Positions 9,154-19,029 of a stretch of 24,210 nt of DNA are shown piece after piece. A program made the translations under genes and the position numbers. Under the pieces are notes generated by a model that was not told the DNA's origin, did no database searches, and saw nothing but the letters and a program-made list of their open reading frames with translations. Location: NCBI RefSeq assembly GCF_900766305.1, contig NZ_CAAFUZ010000035.1, positions 1 to 24,210 of the forward strand. Direction: 5' to 3'. The DNA is from an uncultured Gemella sp. Its GTDB lineage: Bacteria; Bacillota; Bacilli; Staphylococcales; Gemellaceae. Positions within the stretch are counted from its first letter, which is position 1. Every line of letters starts with the position of its first letter.

Positions 9154-9645
9154 CACTTTTGCTACTTCTTGTGAGAAATCAACAGATTCATTTAATTTTA
9201 ATACTTCAATGTTAGCTACTGAATCCATGTTTGTAACTACACAAGGAGTAATAATATCTTTAGCTTTTTCTTTTACTAATTCTAAATCATAAGTTAATAA
9301 AGTTTGACCTACTTCAACTCTGTCACCAGCAGATACAGCTACATCAAATCCTTCACCTTTCATAGCAACTGTTTCTAACCCTACGTGAATAAGAAGTTCA
9401 ACTTCTCCTGATTTAATACCAAAAGCGTGTTTTGTTGGGAATACTTGGATAATTTCTCCTGCAACTGGAGATACTAATTTTCCTTCTTCTGGAATGATTG
9501 CAAATCCATCTCCCATCATTTTTTGAGCAAATACTGGATCGGGTACTTCAGTAATATCTACTACTTTACCTTTCATGTATGAGTTTAAAACTAACTCTTG
9601 TACTTGTTCTTCTTTTTTTCCGAATAATTTAGATAAAAATCCCAT
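9142..9645 (-). CDS. crr: PTS glucose-type EIIA component (Crr)
   Basis: This 167-residue single-domain EIIA of the glucose family carries phosphate from HPr to a sugar-specific EIIBC. The phosphorylated histidine is His87 in LLIHVGLETV, and His73 in TKHAFGIKS is the second catalytic histidine. SPVAGEI (59-65) is conserved. It is encoded alone, without EIIB or EIIC domains, as with cytosolic Crr/YpqE proteins, so it likely serves transporters encoded elsewhere. It has its own strong promoter and TATGGAGG ribosome site. The genes downstream may be read through the hairpin at its end. Confidence 0.92.
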   Translation of the reverse strand: MGFLSKLFGKKEEQVQELVLNSYMKGKVVDITEVPDPVFAQKMMGDGFAIIPEEGKLVSPVAGEIIQVFPTKHAFGIKSGEVELLIHVGLETVAMKGEGFDVAVSAGDRVEVGQTLLTYDLELVKEKAKDIITPCVVTNMDSVANIEVLKLNESVDFSQEVAKVKLK

Positions 9646-9683
9646 TATAATCCTCCATATATTATTGCCTTCTTAATATATCT

Positions 9684-9712
9684 ATTATATACTTTTATTG
9701 CTTTTTTTTCAA
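9684..9712 (-). promoter_or_regulatory. Sigma-A promoter of crr and probably of the downstream rhomboid-yqgQ-ylaN-ftsW genes
   Basis: The -35 TTGAAA (9707-9712) and -10 TATAAT (9684-9689) have a 17-bp spacer. No room for another promoter exists in the 39-bp gap after crr, so the later genes probably depend on this one or on promoters inside coding sequence. Confidence 0.75.
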
Positions 9713-9802
9713 TTAATTTTAACAAATAATTCTAATTTAATATTAAAATATTTTAATCGATTTACTATAGCAATTTAATTTTAATAATTATTAATAAATT
9801 AG

Positions 9803-9850
9803 TAAAAAATACCCACTTTACTATATTATAAAATATTGTAAAATGGATAT
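9803..9850 (-). terminator. Rho-independent terminator after ftsY
   Basis: On the minus strand a 13-bp stem with two G-U pairs (arms 9809-9821 and 9838-9850) is followed by TTTTTT. The wobble pairs make it functional on this strand only. It separates ftsY from crr. Confidence 0.8.
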
Positions 9851-9866
9851 TTATAAAAATTATTTC

Positions 9867-10928
9867 TTATTCTTCTACTTGTTCATCTTTTTGTTCAGTA
9901 TTTTCTTGATAGAATAATCCATAGATATACTGCTCAGGATCAAACACTTCTAAATCATCAATATTTTCTCCTAATCCAACAAGTTTAACGGGGATTCCTA
10001 ACTCTTTCTTAATAGCTATAACAATACCACCTTTAGCCGTTCCATCAAGTTTAGTAAGGATTACACCTGTAACATCACTGACTTCTTTAAATGTTTTAGC
10101 CTGAAGAATTCCGTTTTGTCCTGTTGTCGCATCAATTGTTAATAACACTTCATGAGGACCTTCTGGGACTTCTTTCTTAATTACACGAACTATTTTTTCA
10201 AGCTCTTTCATTAAATGATCTTTATTTTGCAAACGCCCAGCCGTATCACATAATAATACATCGTAACCTTTTGCTTTGGCAGATTGAATCGCATCAAAGA
10301 TTATCGCTGCTGAATCGGCTCCTTCATGTGATTTAACTATATCAGCACCACTACGTTTAGCCCATACATCAAGCTGATCAATTGCACCTGCTCTGAATGT
10401 ATCTCCAGCAGCTATAAGAACTTTTTTCCCTTCTTTTTTAAGATTATGAGCTAGTTTTCCTATTGATGTAGTTTTACCAACTCCATTAACCCCTACAAAT
10501 AAAAATACTGAAAGTTCTTTTTCTGGAGCATAGTTTAATTCAGATTTTACAGTACCTTCCATGTAAACATCAACAAGTTTTTCTATAATCATACTTTGAA
10601 GTTCGCTTGGTTCTTTTAGATTTTGTCTTTGTGACTCAGCTTTTAAGTAATCAACTAACTCTAATACTGTATTATAGCTAACATCAGATTGAATTAATAG
10701 TTCTTCTAAATCCTCGAAAAACTCCTCGTTAATTTCTCTATATGAACTAATTAAATTATTAAGAGCGTTAGAGAAATTATCACGTGATTTCTTAAGTCCT
10801 TTTTTAAATTTTTCAGTTACAAACTGACTCTCGACAAATTCTTCATATTCATCAAGTGAAATCAGTTCTTCATTTAATTCTTCCTTAGCAGAAAATTTTT
10901 CTTTTAATTTATCAAAAAAGCTTGCCAT
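9867..10928 (-). CDS. ftsY: Signal recognition particle receptor FtsY
   Basis: This 353-residue SRP-type GTPase docks ribosome-SRP complexes at the membrane. An acidic A region (1-40) and the four-helix N domain (about 45-125) precede the G domain. GTPase motifs are the P-loop GVNGVGKTT (146-154), DTFRAGA (176-182), DTAGR (228-232) and [10 protein letters not shown] (292-301). The A region is short, as in Gram-positives. The C-terminal tail is Glu/Gln-rich. The start ATG follows AAGGAG. It lies downstream of lysS behind a hairpin-rich leader. Confidence 0.97.
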   Translation of the reverse strand: MASFFDKLKEKFSAKEELNEELISLDEYEEFVESQFVTEKFKKGLKKSRDNFSNALNNLISSYREINEEFFEDLEELLIQSDVSYNTVLELVDYLKAESQRQNLKEPSELQSMIIEKLVDVYMEGTVKSELNYAPEKELSVFLFVGVNGVGKTTSIGKLAHNLKKEGKKVLIAAGDTFRAGAIDQLDVWAKRSGADIVKSHEGADSAAIIFDAIQSAKAKGYDVLLCDTAGRLQNKDHLMKELEKIVRVIKKEVPEGPHEVLLTIDATTGQNGILQAKTFKEVSDVTGVILTKLDGTAKGGIVIAIKKELGIPVKLVGLGENIDDLEVFDPEQYIYGLFYQENTEQKDEQVEE

Positions 10929-10961
10929 TGGATACTCCTTATATATCTTTTTTATATAATA

Positions 10962-11051
10962 AAAGGGAGACTAAGCTCCCTTTAATTTCTATTAAAGCTT
11001 CCTATATTTTAGGGAGATTTAATTTTTATAAATATTTGCCCTTTTTTTCAA
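10962..11051 (-). promoter_or_regulatory. ftsY leader with mutually exclusive hairpins and a possible weak promoter
   Basis: On the minus strand, AAAGGGAG (10976-10983) can pair with CTCCCTTT (10962-10969), giving an 8-bp terminator-like hairpin followed by TATTATAT. The same AGGGAG can instead pair with CTCCCT in the upstream segment 11011-11018. A third hairpin (7 bp, 10980-10997, loop TTCT on plus) overlaps the terminator arm. A candidate promoter TTGAAA (11046-11051) with TATAAA (11025-11030) has a short 15-bp spacer. The simplest reading is the lysS terminator; attenuation of ftsY is possible. Confidence 0.4.
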
Positions 11052-11054
11052 TAA

Positions 11055-11076
11055 GCGGATGTTTTGCGGATGTTTT
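11055..11076. repeat. Two tandem copies of GCGGATGTTTT
   Basis: Two exact adjacent 11-bp units lie in the lysS-ftsY intergenic region (11055-11065 and 11066-11076). They probably arose by replication slippage; no function is evident. Confidence 0.7.
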
Positions 11077-11116
11077 AAAACCGACAACCCATAAACCTTT
11101 ATATATCAACATTTAT

Positions 11117-12652
<1,536 letters not shown>

Positions 12653-12665
12653 TCAGATACTCCCT

Positions 12666-12695
12666 ATTATAACATATTTTCAATGAATTTGTTAA
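12666..12695 (-). promoter_or_regulatory. Extended -10 promoter of lysS
   Basis: TGTTATAAT (extended -10, hexamer at 12666-12671) is preceded by TTAACA (12690-12695) at 18 bp. It shares the 317-bp divergent region 12617-12933 with the permease promoter. The AT-rich stretch between them shows no other clear signal. Confidence 0.7.
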
Positions 12696-12824
12696 ATCTT
12701 TAACAATAATTTTATTAAATTTTCATACTAAAAATTTTTATAAATTTCAACTTAATATATCTTAATAATCCTATTTTCACGGTAATCTTAATCAATTTTA
12801 TTTCCTTATTTCTATTTTTAACTA

Positions 12825-12853
12825 TTGTTATACATATTAAAATGATATATAAT
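12825..12853 (+). promoter_or_regulatory. Sigma-A promoter of the APC permease gene
   Basis: The -35 TTGTTA (12825-12830) and consensus -10 TATAAT (12848-12853) have a 17-bp spacer. The leader is about 75 bases with no strong structure. Confidence 0.75.
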
Positions 12854-12933
12854 TAGTTAGCTTGATTAAATATTTATAGCAAATTCAAAACTTAAGTAAC
12901 TTTTATTTTACTCTTTATTTTAGGAGGTATATT

Positions 12934-14256
12934 TTGACAAAATTAAAAAAAGATATAGGATTCTTTGGTGCATTTTCAACGGTAGTTGGTGTAGTAATTG
13001 GATCAGGTGTATTCTTTAAAGCAGCTGTCATATATAAAACAACAGGCAGCGTTAGCTTAGGTCTTCTAGCTTGGCTTCTTGCTGGAATTATCAGTATTTG
13101 TGCTGGACTAACAACTGCAGAACTAGCAGCCTCTATGCCTGAAACCGGGGGAATGATAGTTTGGGTAGAAAGAGCCTATGGTAAAACTTTTTCATATTTA
13201 TTAGGTTGGGCTCAAGCTGTGATTTATTATCCAGCGAGTATTGCTGCTGCAGCTACTATCTTTGCAACACAATTTTTAAATTTATTCCAAGTTGATAAAA
13301 AATATTCAATCTTAATAAGTGCATGCGCTGCAATTACAGTTACTGGTTTAAATTTACTTGGTAGTAAAGCTAGTGGCCAAATTCAAACCGCTGCAACAAT
13401 TGGTAAACTTATTCCTATATTTGCGATTATTGTATTTGGATTATTACAACCTAATCCGACTACTATTGAATTAATCCCAAGTAGTTCAGTCGGTTCAACT
13501 ATCAATACCTCTTCGCTAGCAGCTCTTGGAGCCGCTATGCTAGCTGCAATGTATGGCTATGATGGTTGGAGTAATGTTGGAACAATTGCTGGAGAAATGA
13601 AAAATCCAAAAAAAGATTTACCACGTGCAATTTTATACGGATTATTAGTTATTACTGCAGTATACCTACTTATAAACATTGCATATCTATTGACTATGCC
13701 TGTAGAGCAAATTGCTGGTAATGGTAATGTTCCTAATGATATTGCCACTAAATTATTTGGACCTAATGGTGGGAAAATAATAACTATAGGAATTATGGTA
13801 AGTGTCTACGGAACAATGAATGGATTCACAATGACTGCGATTCGTGTACCTTACGCAATGGCACTAAAAAATCAAATACCATTAAGAAAATATTGGTTAA
13901 AACTAAATATGTTTTCAATACCGTATTTCTGTGCTCTGGCCACTTTAATTTTAACAATTGCAATGATGTTTACAGGTGGATTTGATGCACTAACGGATTT
14001 CCTTTTATTTACAATTTGGATTTTCTTTATTGCAACATTTTTAGCAGTATTCATTCTTAGAAAGAAAGAACCGAATTTACCAAGACCTTATAAAGTTCCA
14101 CTATACCCAATAGTTCCTTTAATTGCTATAATCGGTGGGCTTTACATCGTTATTTCTGCTCTAATAACACAATTCACTTTAGCGATTAGTGGAGCAGTTA
14201 TAACATTAGCTGGTCTAATTTTCTACACAGAGATTCATAAAAAATTCAAAAAATAA
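12934..14256 (+). CDS. APC-superfamily amino acid permease, SteT/LAT-like
   Basis: This 440-residue protein has about 12 membrane helices. The helix-1 substrate motif IGSGVFF (22-28), PETGG (69-73), YDGW (209-212) and GEMKNPKKDLP (220-230) are typical of the L-type amino-acid transporter branch that includes Bacillus SteT, a serine/threonine exchanger. The precise substrate cannot be read from sequence. Translation starts at TTG; TAGGAGGTATATT before it gives ideal spacing and no ATG lies nearby in frame. It is monocistronic, between its own promoter and terminator. Confidence 0.88.
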   Translation: MTKLKKDIGFFGAFSTVVGVVIGSGVFFKAAVIYKTTGSVSLGLLAWLLAGIISICAGLTTAELAASMPETGGMIVWVERAYGKTFSYLLGWAQAVIYYPASIAAAATIFATQFLNLFQVDKKYSILISACAAITVTGLNLLGSKASGQIQTAATIGKLIPIFAIIVFGLLQPNPTTIELIPSSSVGSTINTSSLAALGAAMLAAMYGYDGWSNVGTIAGEMKNPKKDLPRAILYGLLVITAVYLLINIAYLLTMPVEQIAGNGNVPNDIATKLFGPNGGKIITIGIMVSVYGTMNGFTMTAIRVPYAMALKNQIPLRKYWLKLNMFSIPYFCALATLILTIAMMFTGGFDALTDFLLFTIWIFFIATFLAVFILRKKEPNLPRPYKVPLYPIVPLIAIIGGLYIVISALITQFTLAISGAVITLAGLIFYTEIHKKFKK

Positions 14257-14266
14257 TGAAATATAA

Positions 14267-14308
14267 GAGAAGTGATTCAAATTAATACTTTGAGTCGCTT
14301 CTCCTTTT
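14267..14308 (+). terminator. Rho-independent terminator after the permease
   Basis: A 15-bp stem with two G-U pairs (GAGAAGTGATTCAAA, 14267-14281, with 14289-14303) is followed by CTTTT. The wobbles favour the plus strand. Confidence 0.8.
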
Positions 14309-14309
14309 A

Positions 14310-14338
14310 TTGATATTTAAATCTTTTTTTGATAAAAT
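14310..14338 (+). promoter_or_regulatory. Sigma-A promoter of the LtrA-like gene
   Basis: The -35 TTGATA (14310-14315) and -10 TAAAAT (14333-14338) have a 17-bp spacer. The start is expected near 14345, which places the attenuator elements at the very 5' end of the transcript. Confidence 0.6.
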
Positions 14339-14344
14339 ATGATT

Positions 14345-14422
14345 ATAACTTCTTTCAATTTTGTTTAGAAGGTTGGAGTTATCCTCCTAGCTCTCTGCTA
14401 CGGATAACTTCAATATTTTTTT
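14345..14422 (+). promoter_or_regulatory. Candidate transcription attenuator (antiterminator/terminator switch)
   Basis: Segment 2, TTGGAGTTATCC (14373-14384), pairs over 12 bp with segment 3, GGATAACTTCAA (14402-14413), and seven T's follow at 14416-14422, forming an intrinsic terminator. The 17-base loop can itself form TAGC-TCTCT-GCTA. Segment 1, ATAACTTC (14345-14352), repeats the core of segment 3 and can pair with GGAGTTAT of segment 2, blocking the terminator. A terminator upstream of the coding region with a competing copy of its own 3' arm is the hallmark of attenuation. No known riboswitch family was recognised. Confidence 0.55.
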
Positions 14423-14465
14423 ATCAAAATGAGAGTAATTAAAGTAGTAAGGAGGAAGCTTTATC

Positions 14466-15347
14466 TTGAATTTTATTTTTAAAAAAGAGACCATCCTGAC
14501 CTCTTTTTATACAATTTCATTGTCTTTATTAGTAAGTAAACTCTCAGTAGAGTATTCATTTTCAGATAAATCAATATATAACTTCTTTCAATTTATGCTA
14601 CTTTTTATTATTTTCTTTAATAGTTGGCTGTTAGAAGTTGTTCATCTAAACAGATATGGAAAAGATAGCTTTATTAATTACTTCTTTTTAATTTCACAAA
14701 TACTTGTTATAGTGAATTTACTAGTGAGAAACTCTTTAAATATTAAATATATACTTGCAACATTAATCCTACTATCTGCAATATTAAGTGTTCAACATAT
14801 AACCGAGTATATTCTTACAGATAAAAAAGACCTTATGATAAAAAAACTAACAGAACCATTTTGTTATATTCACACTGGGCGTACGCTTTCTTTATTATTA
14901 GGCTTAATATTCATAGATTATAGTTACTGGTTTATACTTCTTACTTTCACTATAAGCCAACTATTCCCAAGCTTTATCTCCAGAAGTGTTCATGTTAGAG
15001 ATATAAACTTTTATCACTTAACTAGCCACCTATTCATAATAACTAACACAACTGCTTTGACTCTAGTACTAAGTGATTTTAAAATTGACTTGCCTACAAA
15101 AATATTTTGGGCCATCAGTATCATGTTTATCATAATAGTAATTATATACTATAGAACTTTAAAAACTATTAATAGAACAATGACTAAGCAATCAGGTAAT
15201 ACGTATATAATTGGTGTATATTTTACAATATTTAATTTATTATTTGCCAATCTGTTTTTTGTTTTAGAATTTGATTGGAAATATATTCTACTCTGTATTA
15301 TAAGTTATGCTGTAAGCTATCAATCTTTTAAACAATATAAAAAATAA
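14466..15347 (+). CDS. Polytopic membrane protein, distantly LtrA-like
   Basis: This 293-residue protein is very hydrophobic, with about eight predicted helices and short loops. I do not recognise it with certainty. Patterns at about 44-88 (FNSWLLEVVHLNRYGKD followed by a long helix) and at HLTSHLFIITNTTALTLV (184-201) recall the bacterial low-temperature-requirement A (LtrA) family, whose biochemical function is unknown; it would be a short divergent member. The start is TTG after AAGGAGG at a rather long 10-base spacing. A conditional terminator controls entry into the gene. It ends at a convergent junction with the GDSL hydrolase gene. Confidence 0.6.
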   Translation: MNFIFKKETILTSFYTISLSLLVSKLSVEYSFSDKSIYNFFQFMLLFIIFFNSWLLEVVHLNRYGKDSFINYFFLISQILVIVNLLVRNSLNIKYILATLILLSAILSVQHITEYILTDKKDLMIKKLTEPFCYIHTGRTLSLLLGLIFIDYSYWFILLTFTISQLFPSFISRSVHVRDINFYHLTSHLFIITNTTALTLVLSDFKIDLPTKIFWAISIMFIIIVIIYYRTLKTINRTMTKQSGNTYIIGVYFTIFNLLFANLFFVLEFDWKYILLCIISYAVSYQSFKQYKK

Positions 15348-15391
15348 ATCCGATGATACACTTCCAAATTTAGAAAGTTTATCATCGGATT
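15338..15391. terminator. Bidirectional terminator between the LtrA-like gene and the GDSL hydrolase
   Basis: A perfect 12-bp stem (AATCCGATGATA, 15347-15358, with 15380-15391) lies between convergent genes. The minus-strand transcript has a strong TATTTTTTAT tract; the plus side has only CTTCTTATC. It overlaps the last base of the LtrA-like stop codon. Confidence 0.82.
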
Positions 15392-15395
15392 CTTC

Positions 15396-16043
15396 TTATC
15401 TTGCTTCCTCGTAATCCAAGACTTCTGCAACTTTACTAGCAATATACTTCGCTAATTTTTCATGATTTTTATCATCTAGGTGAATGCAATCCACTAATGA
15501 AGTTTCTGCTACACGCCCAGCATTTAAAAAGTCAACTTCATACTTATCACTAACTTCTTTAAATGTTTGCGCTAAAAATTTTGATTGTTTCAAACTATTT
15601 TCATCGAATTCACCAAATAAACTATGTCTATCTACTATTTCATCACGTAATGGAACTGGTGATACAACAAGAATTTTTGGGATTTTATATCCGGCTATTA
15701 AATGTGGATTTCTAATATATTTAATGTATTCTTCTATTCCTTTAGCAATAAGTTTAGCACTTGGATTGAATTGTTTTTTTAGATCATTTGTACCTAACAT
15801 TATGATTACTAAATCAACAGGAACATGACTTAACATTAGTATTGGAAGTGTATCAATACCACATCTAACAGGTACGATTGTGTCTTTTGCAATTACAGTT
15901 CTACCACAAAGACCTTCCTCTATTATTGTATCATTAGGACGAAGCTCCGCTAGTAAATTAGTCCATCTTTTTTCAGTTCTTACTCCATCCTCTCCAGGGA
16001 CATATCCCCAAGTATTACTATCCCCAATACATAAAATACGCAT
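15396..16043 (-). CDS. SGNH/GDSL-family hydrolase (arylesterase-like)
   Basis: This 215-residue cytoplasmic enzyme has no signal peptide. All SGNH blocks are present: GDSNTWG with nucleophile Ser9, Gly47 region in EEGLCGRT, LGTNDLK with Asn86, and DCIHLDD with Asp185 and His188. GDSNTWG, CGRT and the length resemble the oligomeric esterase/acyltransferase of Mycobacterium smegmatis and its Firmicute homologues. The substrate is probably a short-chain ester, but this is not provable from sequence. The start ATG follows AAGGTGGG. Confidence 0.88.
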   Translation of the reverse strand: MRILCIGDSNTWGYVPGEDGVRTEKRWTNLLAELRPNDTIIEEGLCGRTVIAKDTIVPVRCGIDTLPILMLSHVPVDLVIIMLGTNDLKKQFNPSAKLIAKGIEEYIKYIRNPHLIAGYKIPKILVVSPVPLRDEIVDRHSLFGEFDENSLKQSKFLAQTFKEVSDKYEVDFLNAGRVAETSLVDCIHLDDKNHEKLAKYIASKVAEVLDYEEAR

Positions 16044-16079
16044 AATTTTCCCACCTTTTTTTCTTCTAAATTCTTCTTA

Positions 16080-16108
16080 ATTTTATCAAACTAATATAAA
16101 AAAAGCAA
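16080..16108 (-). promoter_or_regulatory. Sigma-A promoter of the GDSL hydrolase
   Basis: The -35 TTGCTT (16103-16108) and -10 TAAAAT (16080-16085) have a 17-bp spacer on the minus strand, back to back with the zinc exporter promoter. Confidence 0.6.
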
Positions 16109-16156
16109 TAGACGCCAATGATATAAGTACTAATAATTGTTATCAGTGCATTATTT

Positions 16157-16185
16157 TTGTATTGTTAACAAACATGATTTATAAT
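16157..16185 (+). promoter_or_regulatory. Promoter of the CDF exporter with a palindrome in its spacer
   Basis: The -35 TTGTAT (16157-16162) and -10 TATAAT (16180-16185) have a 17-bp spacer. The spacer holds the perfect palindrome TTGTTAACAA (16162-16171), where a repressor could block polymerase. Metal-responsive control is plausible for an exporter but no metalloregulator gene is nearby. Confidence 0.6.
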
Positions 16186-16213
16186 ATCAATAATCTAAAG
16201 AAAGGAGAATATA

Positions 16214-17119
16214 ATGATACAAACAAATTTTCATCATAAAAAACATTATAAAATTCAGTCATATTCGAAAAAAATACTTTATATAACATTAATTTTAACA
16301 ACAAGCTTTGCATTATTAGAATACATCGGAGGACTTCTTTCTAACTCATTAGCACTTCTAGGAGATTCTTTCCACATGTTCTCTGACGTTATTGCATTAG
16401 GATTCAGTCTAATTGCTTTACTATTCAGTTCAAAAAAACCAAATAAAAAATATACTTTTGGTTTTGTCAGATTAGAAGTACTAGCAGCCTTTATCAATGG
16501 TCTAATGCTAGTAGGTATTTCGATTTATTTAATATTTGAAGGATTTATGAGATTCTTCAATCCTAAAGATATTGATTTCAAATCAATGCTTATAATATCA
16601 ACTATCGGATTAATTTTTAATATTGTTGTTACTGTAATTTTAACAAAAAGTCTAAAAGAAGAAGATAATCTTAACATACAAAGTGCTTTATGGCACTTCC
16701 TTGGTGATTTAATCAGTTCAATCGGAATCATAATTTCATCAACCATTATTTACTTTACAAATTATCAAATCGTCGATGTTATTATGAGTATTATTATCAG
16801 TATAATTCTTTTTAAAGGTGGTTATAAAATTACTAAATCATCATTTGTTATTTTAATGGAAGCTACTACTCTAGATACAGAAGAAATTTACAATAAAATT
16901 AAAGAAGTGGACGGAATTGCTGATATTCACGAGTTTCATATTTGGCACACTGATACAAATGAAATCAATGCTGCAATGCATATTTTACTAGATGAATATG
17001 AAACAAGCCATGATTATAAAATTGTAGAAGATGTTAAAATAGTACTTAAAGAAGGATACGATATAGAACATTGCTTCATCGCACTAGAAAATATTAAATA
17101 CAACGATCACAGTTTATAA
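16214..17119 (+). CDS. Cation diffusion facilitator, Zn/Cd exporter (CzcD/ZitB-like)
   Basis: This 301-residue, six-helix CDF protein has a cytoplasmic C-terminal domain. The transport site shows HxxxD in TM2 (His54, Asp58 in GDSFHMFSD) and HxxxD in TM5 (His161, Asp165 in WHFLGD), the pattern of zinc/cadmium members. The N-terminus is His-rich (HHKKH, 7-11), and the C-terminal domain has DIHEFHIWHTD. It exports metal ions in exchange for protons. The ATG follows AAAGGAG. It is single, between its promoter and a bidirectional terminator. Confidence 0.94.
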   Translation: MIQTNFHHKKHYKIQSYSKKILYITLILTTSFALLEYIGGLLSNSLALLGDSFHMFSDVIALGFSLIALLFSSKKPNKKYTFGFVRLEVLAAFINGLMLVGISIYLIFEGFMRFFNPKDIDFKSMLIISTIGLIFNIVVTVILTKSLKEEDNLNIQSALWHFLGDLISSIGIIISSTIIYFTNYQIVDVIMSIIISIILFKGGYKITKSSFVILMEATTLDTEEIYNKIKEVDGIADIHEFHIWHTDTNEINAAMHILLDEYETSHDYKIVEDVKIVLKEGYDIEHCFIALENIKYNDHSL

Positions 17120-17190
17120 AAAACGAGTGACGGCTCACAATTATGATTACATAATAATCCTTTTTGTAAAGCCGTCCTCGTTTTTTTTTG
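17118..17190. terminator. Bidirectional terminator between the CDF exporter and the HAD nucleotidase
   Basis: AAAAAACGAG-T-GACGGCT (17118-17135) pairs with AGCCGTC-CTCGTTTTTT (17170 onward) with one bulged base. Nine T's follow on plus and six T's on minus. It overlaps the CDF stop codon. Confidence 0.9.
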
Positions 17191-17874
17191 TTAAATACCC
17201 AAGATATCAACCGTCTTTTCAATTTTATACGTAGGCACTATCTCTGAATTAGAAATTTTATGAATATCTACTAAGCAACTATCAATCCCTACATTATTAG
17301 CTCCTAGTATATCTGATGTTAGCGTATCACCTATCATTAAAACTTCATTCTTATTTTCAACACCAATCTCTTTAAAGATAATATCAAAGAATTCTCTATC
17401 TGGCTTTTTACTGCCGATTTCTTCAGAAATAAAAATCTTCTCAAAGTATTTATTAAGATTATTATTTTTTAATCTTGTATGTTGAGTGACACCTATTCCA
17501 TTAGAAGCTACATATAATTTATGAGTTAATGTTAGTTTCTCTAACATTTCAATTATTCCATCGAAAAGTTGGTTCCCTTCAGCAAGATAACTTCTGTATC
17601 TTTTATCTATCTCAATACCATTTACTTTTCTATCAAACAGTGCAAAAAATCTTATAAATCTTTCGCTCGTAACTTCTTTATTCGAAATTTCTCCACGTTC
17701 AAAACTTCTCCATAGAGATTTATTTATCGTTTCATATTTTTCAAATAGCTCATCATTATATTCAATATTCTCATCTTTTAATAATTTTTTAAAAGCTAAC
17801 ACCTGTGCCTTACCAAAATCTAATAAGGTATCATCTAAATCAAATAGTAGATACTTATACTTTTCTAAAATCAT
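17191..17874 (-). CDS. HAD-family YjjG/YfnB-type pyrimidine 5'-nucleotidase
   Basis: This 227-residue HAD subfamily IA phosphatase has motif I FDLDDTLLDF (nucleophile Asp12, Asp14), motif II VASNG, motif III SKKPD and motif IV IGDTLTSDILGANN. The order DLDDT followed by a helical cap and the overall length fit the YjjG/YfnB group, which removes phosphate from pyrimidine nucleotides including damaged ones. The specific activity is inferred. The start ATG is preceded by GGAGCGGAT. It is transcribed alone, convergent with the zinc exporter gene. Confidence 0.87.
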   Translation of the reverse strand: MILEKYKYLLFDLDDTLLDFGKAQVLAFKKLLKDENIEYNDELFEKYETINKSLWRSFERGEISNKEVTSERFIRFFALFDRKVNGIEIDKRYRSYLAEGNQLFDGIIEMLEKLTLTHKLYVASNGIGVTQHTRLKNNNLNKYFEKIFISEEIGSKKPDREFFDIIFKEIGVENKNEVLMIGDTLTSDILGANNVGIDSCLVDIHKISNSEIVPTYKIEKTVDILGI

Positions 17875-17905
17875 ATATCCGCTCCATTTCTTATATTACT
17901 TACTC

Positions 17906-17914
17906 ATTATAACA
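17906..17914 (-). promoter_or_regulatory. Extended -10 promoter of the HAD gene
   Basis: TGTTATAAT on the minus strand matches the extended -10 consensus about 30 bases before the start codon. No good -35 box is present. Confidence 0.5.
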
Positions 17915-17967
17915 TAGAGATTGATTTTTTAGAAAAAATAGATTTATTTGATGTGTAAATTTAAATT

Positions 17968-19014
17968 TTATTTTTTATCTTTAAAATATTCTCGAACTCG
18001 AGGAGCTACTTCTTCACCAAAAAGTCTGATAGCTTTCATAATATCTTCATGTGGCATAGATCCAAGTGGAAGATGTAGCATAAATCTATCTAATCCTAGT
18101 GTTTCTATCATATCAATAAGTTTATTCGCTACAGTCTCAGGACTCCCTACTAACATTGAGCCATCTGGACCAACACTATTTAAATATTGTTCGAAAGTAA
18201 GAGGTCTCCAAAACGGTCTATCTTTTGAAATTGCATCAACAACTTGTTTGGTTGGATGGAAGTATTTCTTAATCGCTTCTTCATCTGTTTCAGCTATGAA
18301 TCCCCATGAATGTGAAGCAACTTTTAAACGATCTTCACTATGACCTGCATTACGCCCAATGGCCTTATAATAATCAATTAAACCTTTAAAAGATTTATAC
18401 TGTCCACCAATTATCGCATATGCTATAGGTAACCCTTTTTGAGCTATTTTTATAGTTGATTCTGTATTTCCTCCTGTCGCAACCCAAATAGGGAAGTCCT
18501 CCTGAACACTTCTTGGATATACTCCTCTATTATTGACGCTTTGAGTATGTTTTCCTTTCCACGTTAACATTTCATTAGCTTTAATTTTCTCCAACATCGC
18601 TAATTTTTCATCAAACAATTCCTCATAGTCTGCCAAATCATAGCCAAATAATGGGAATGATTCAGTAAATGAACCACGACCTACCATAACCTCAGCTCTA
18701 CCATTAGAAATTGCATCGATTGTTGCATATTGTTGATAAACTCTTACAGGATCCGAAGATGATAGTACTGTCACCGCAGAACTTAATTTTATATTCTTCG
18801 TAACAGCGGCTCCTGCAGCTAATAATATCTCAGGTGCTGATACTGCAAAATCTTCTCTATGATGCTCGCCTATTGCATAAAGATCTAAGCCTACTTCATC
18901 TGCAAGTTTCATCTCTTCAATCATATTTCTAATACGTTCATCATGTTTCGGCGTTATTCCTGTTCCTTCTATTTCAGTTGTTTCACCAAATGTACTAATT
19001 CCTAACTCTATCAT
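17968..19014 (-). CDS. LLM-class (luciferase-like) flavin-dependent oxidoreductase
   Basis: This 348-residue TIM-barrel enzyme is of the bacterial luciferase-like monooxygenase family. Signatures are GISTFGET near the start, LYAIGEHH (45-52), the AVTVLSSSDPVRVYQQ strand (80-95) and GRAEVMVGRGS (105-115). Such enzymes use FMN (or F420) to oxidise or reduce small substrates; this one has no obvious substrate clue. It follows a MarR gene by 62 bp and has a similar inverted repeat upstream, suggesting that it detoxifies whatever the regulator senses. The ATG follows TAGGAGG. Confidence 0.9.
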   Translation of the reverse strand: MIELGISTFGETTEIEGTGITPKHDERIRNMIEEMKLADEVGLDLYAIGEHHREDFAVSAPEILLAAGAAVTKNIKLSSAVTVLSSSDPVRVYQQYATIDAISNGRAEVMVGRGSFTESFPLFGYDLADYEELFDEKLAMLEKIKANEMLTWKGKHTQSVNNRGVYPRSVQEDFPIWVATGGNTESTIKIAQKGLPIAYAIIGGQYKSFKGLIDYYKAIGRNAGHSEDRLKVASHSWGFIAETDEEAIKKYFHPTKQVVDAISKDRPFWRPLTFEQYLNSVGPDGSMLVGSPETVANKLIDMIETLGLDRFMLHLPLGSMPHEDIMKAIRLFGEEVAPRVREYFKDKK

Positions 19015-19029
19015 TTTATGTCCTCCTAT

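Noticed and set aside
14359..14390. Nine-codon leader peptide (TTG to TAG) inside the attenuator
   Set aside because: There is no ribosome binding site before the TTG, and codon content suggests no specific sensing role.
17915..17967. Terminator after the LLM gene
   Set aside because: The only inverted repeats are pure A/T runs (TTTTTT-AG-AAAAAA); no GC-containing stem was found.
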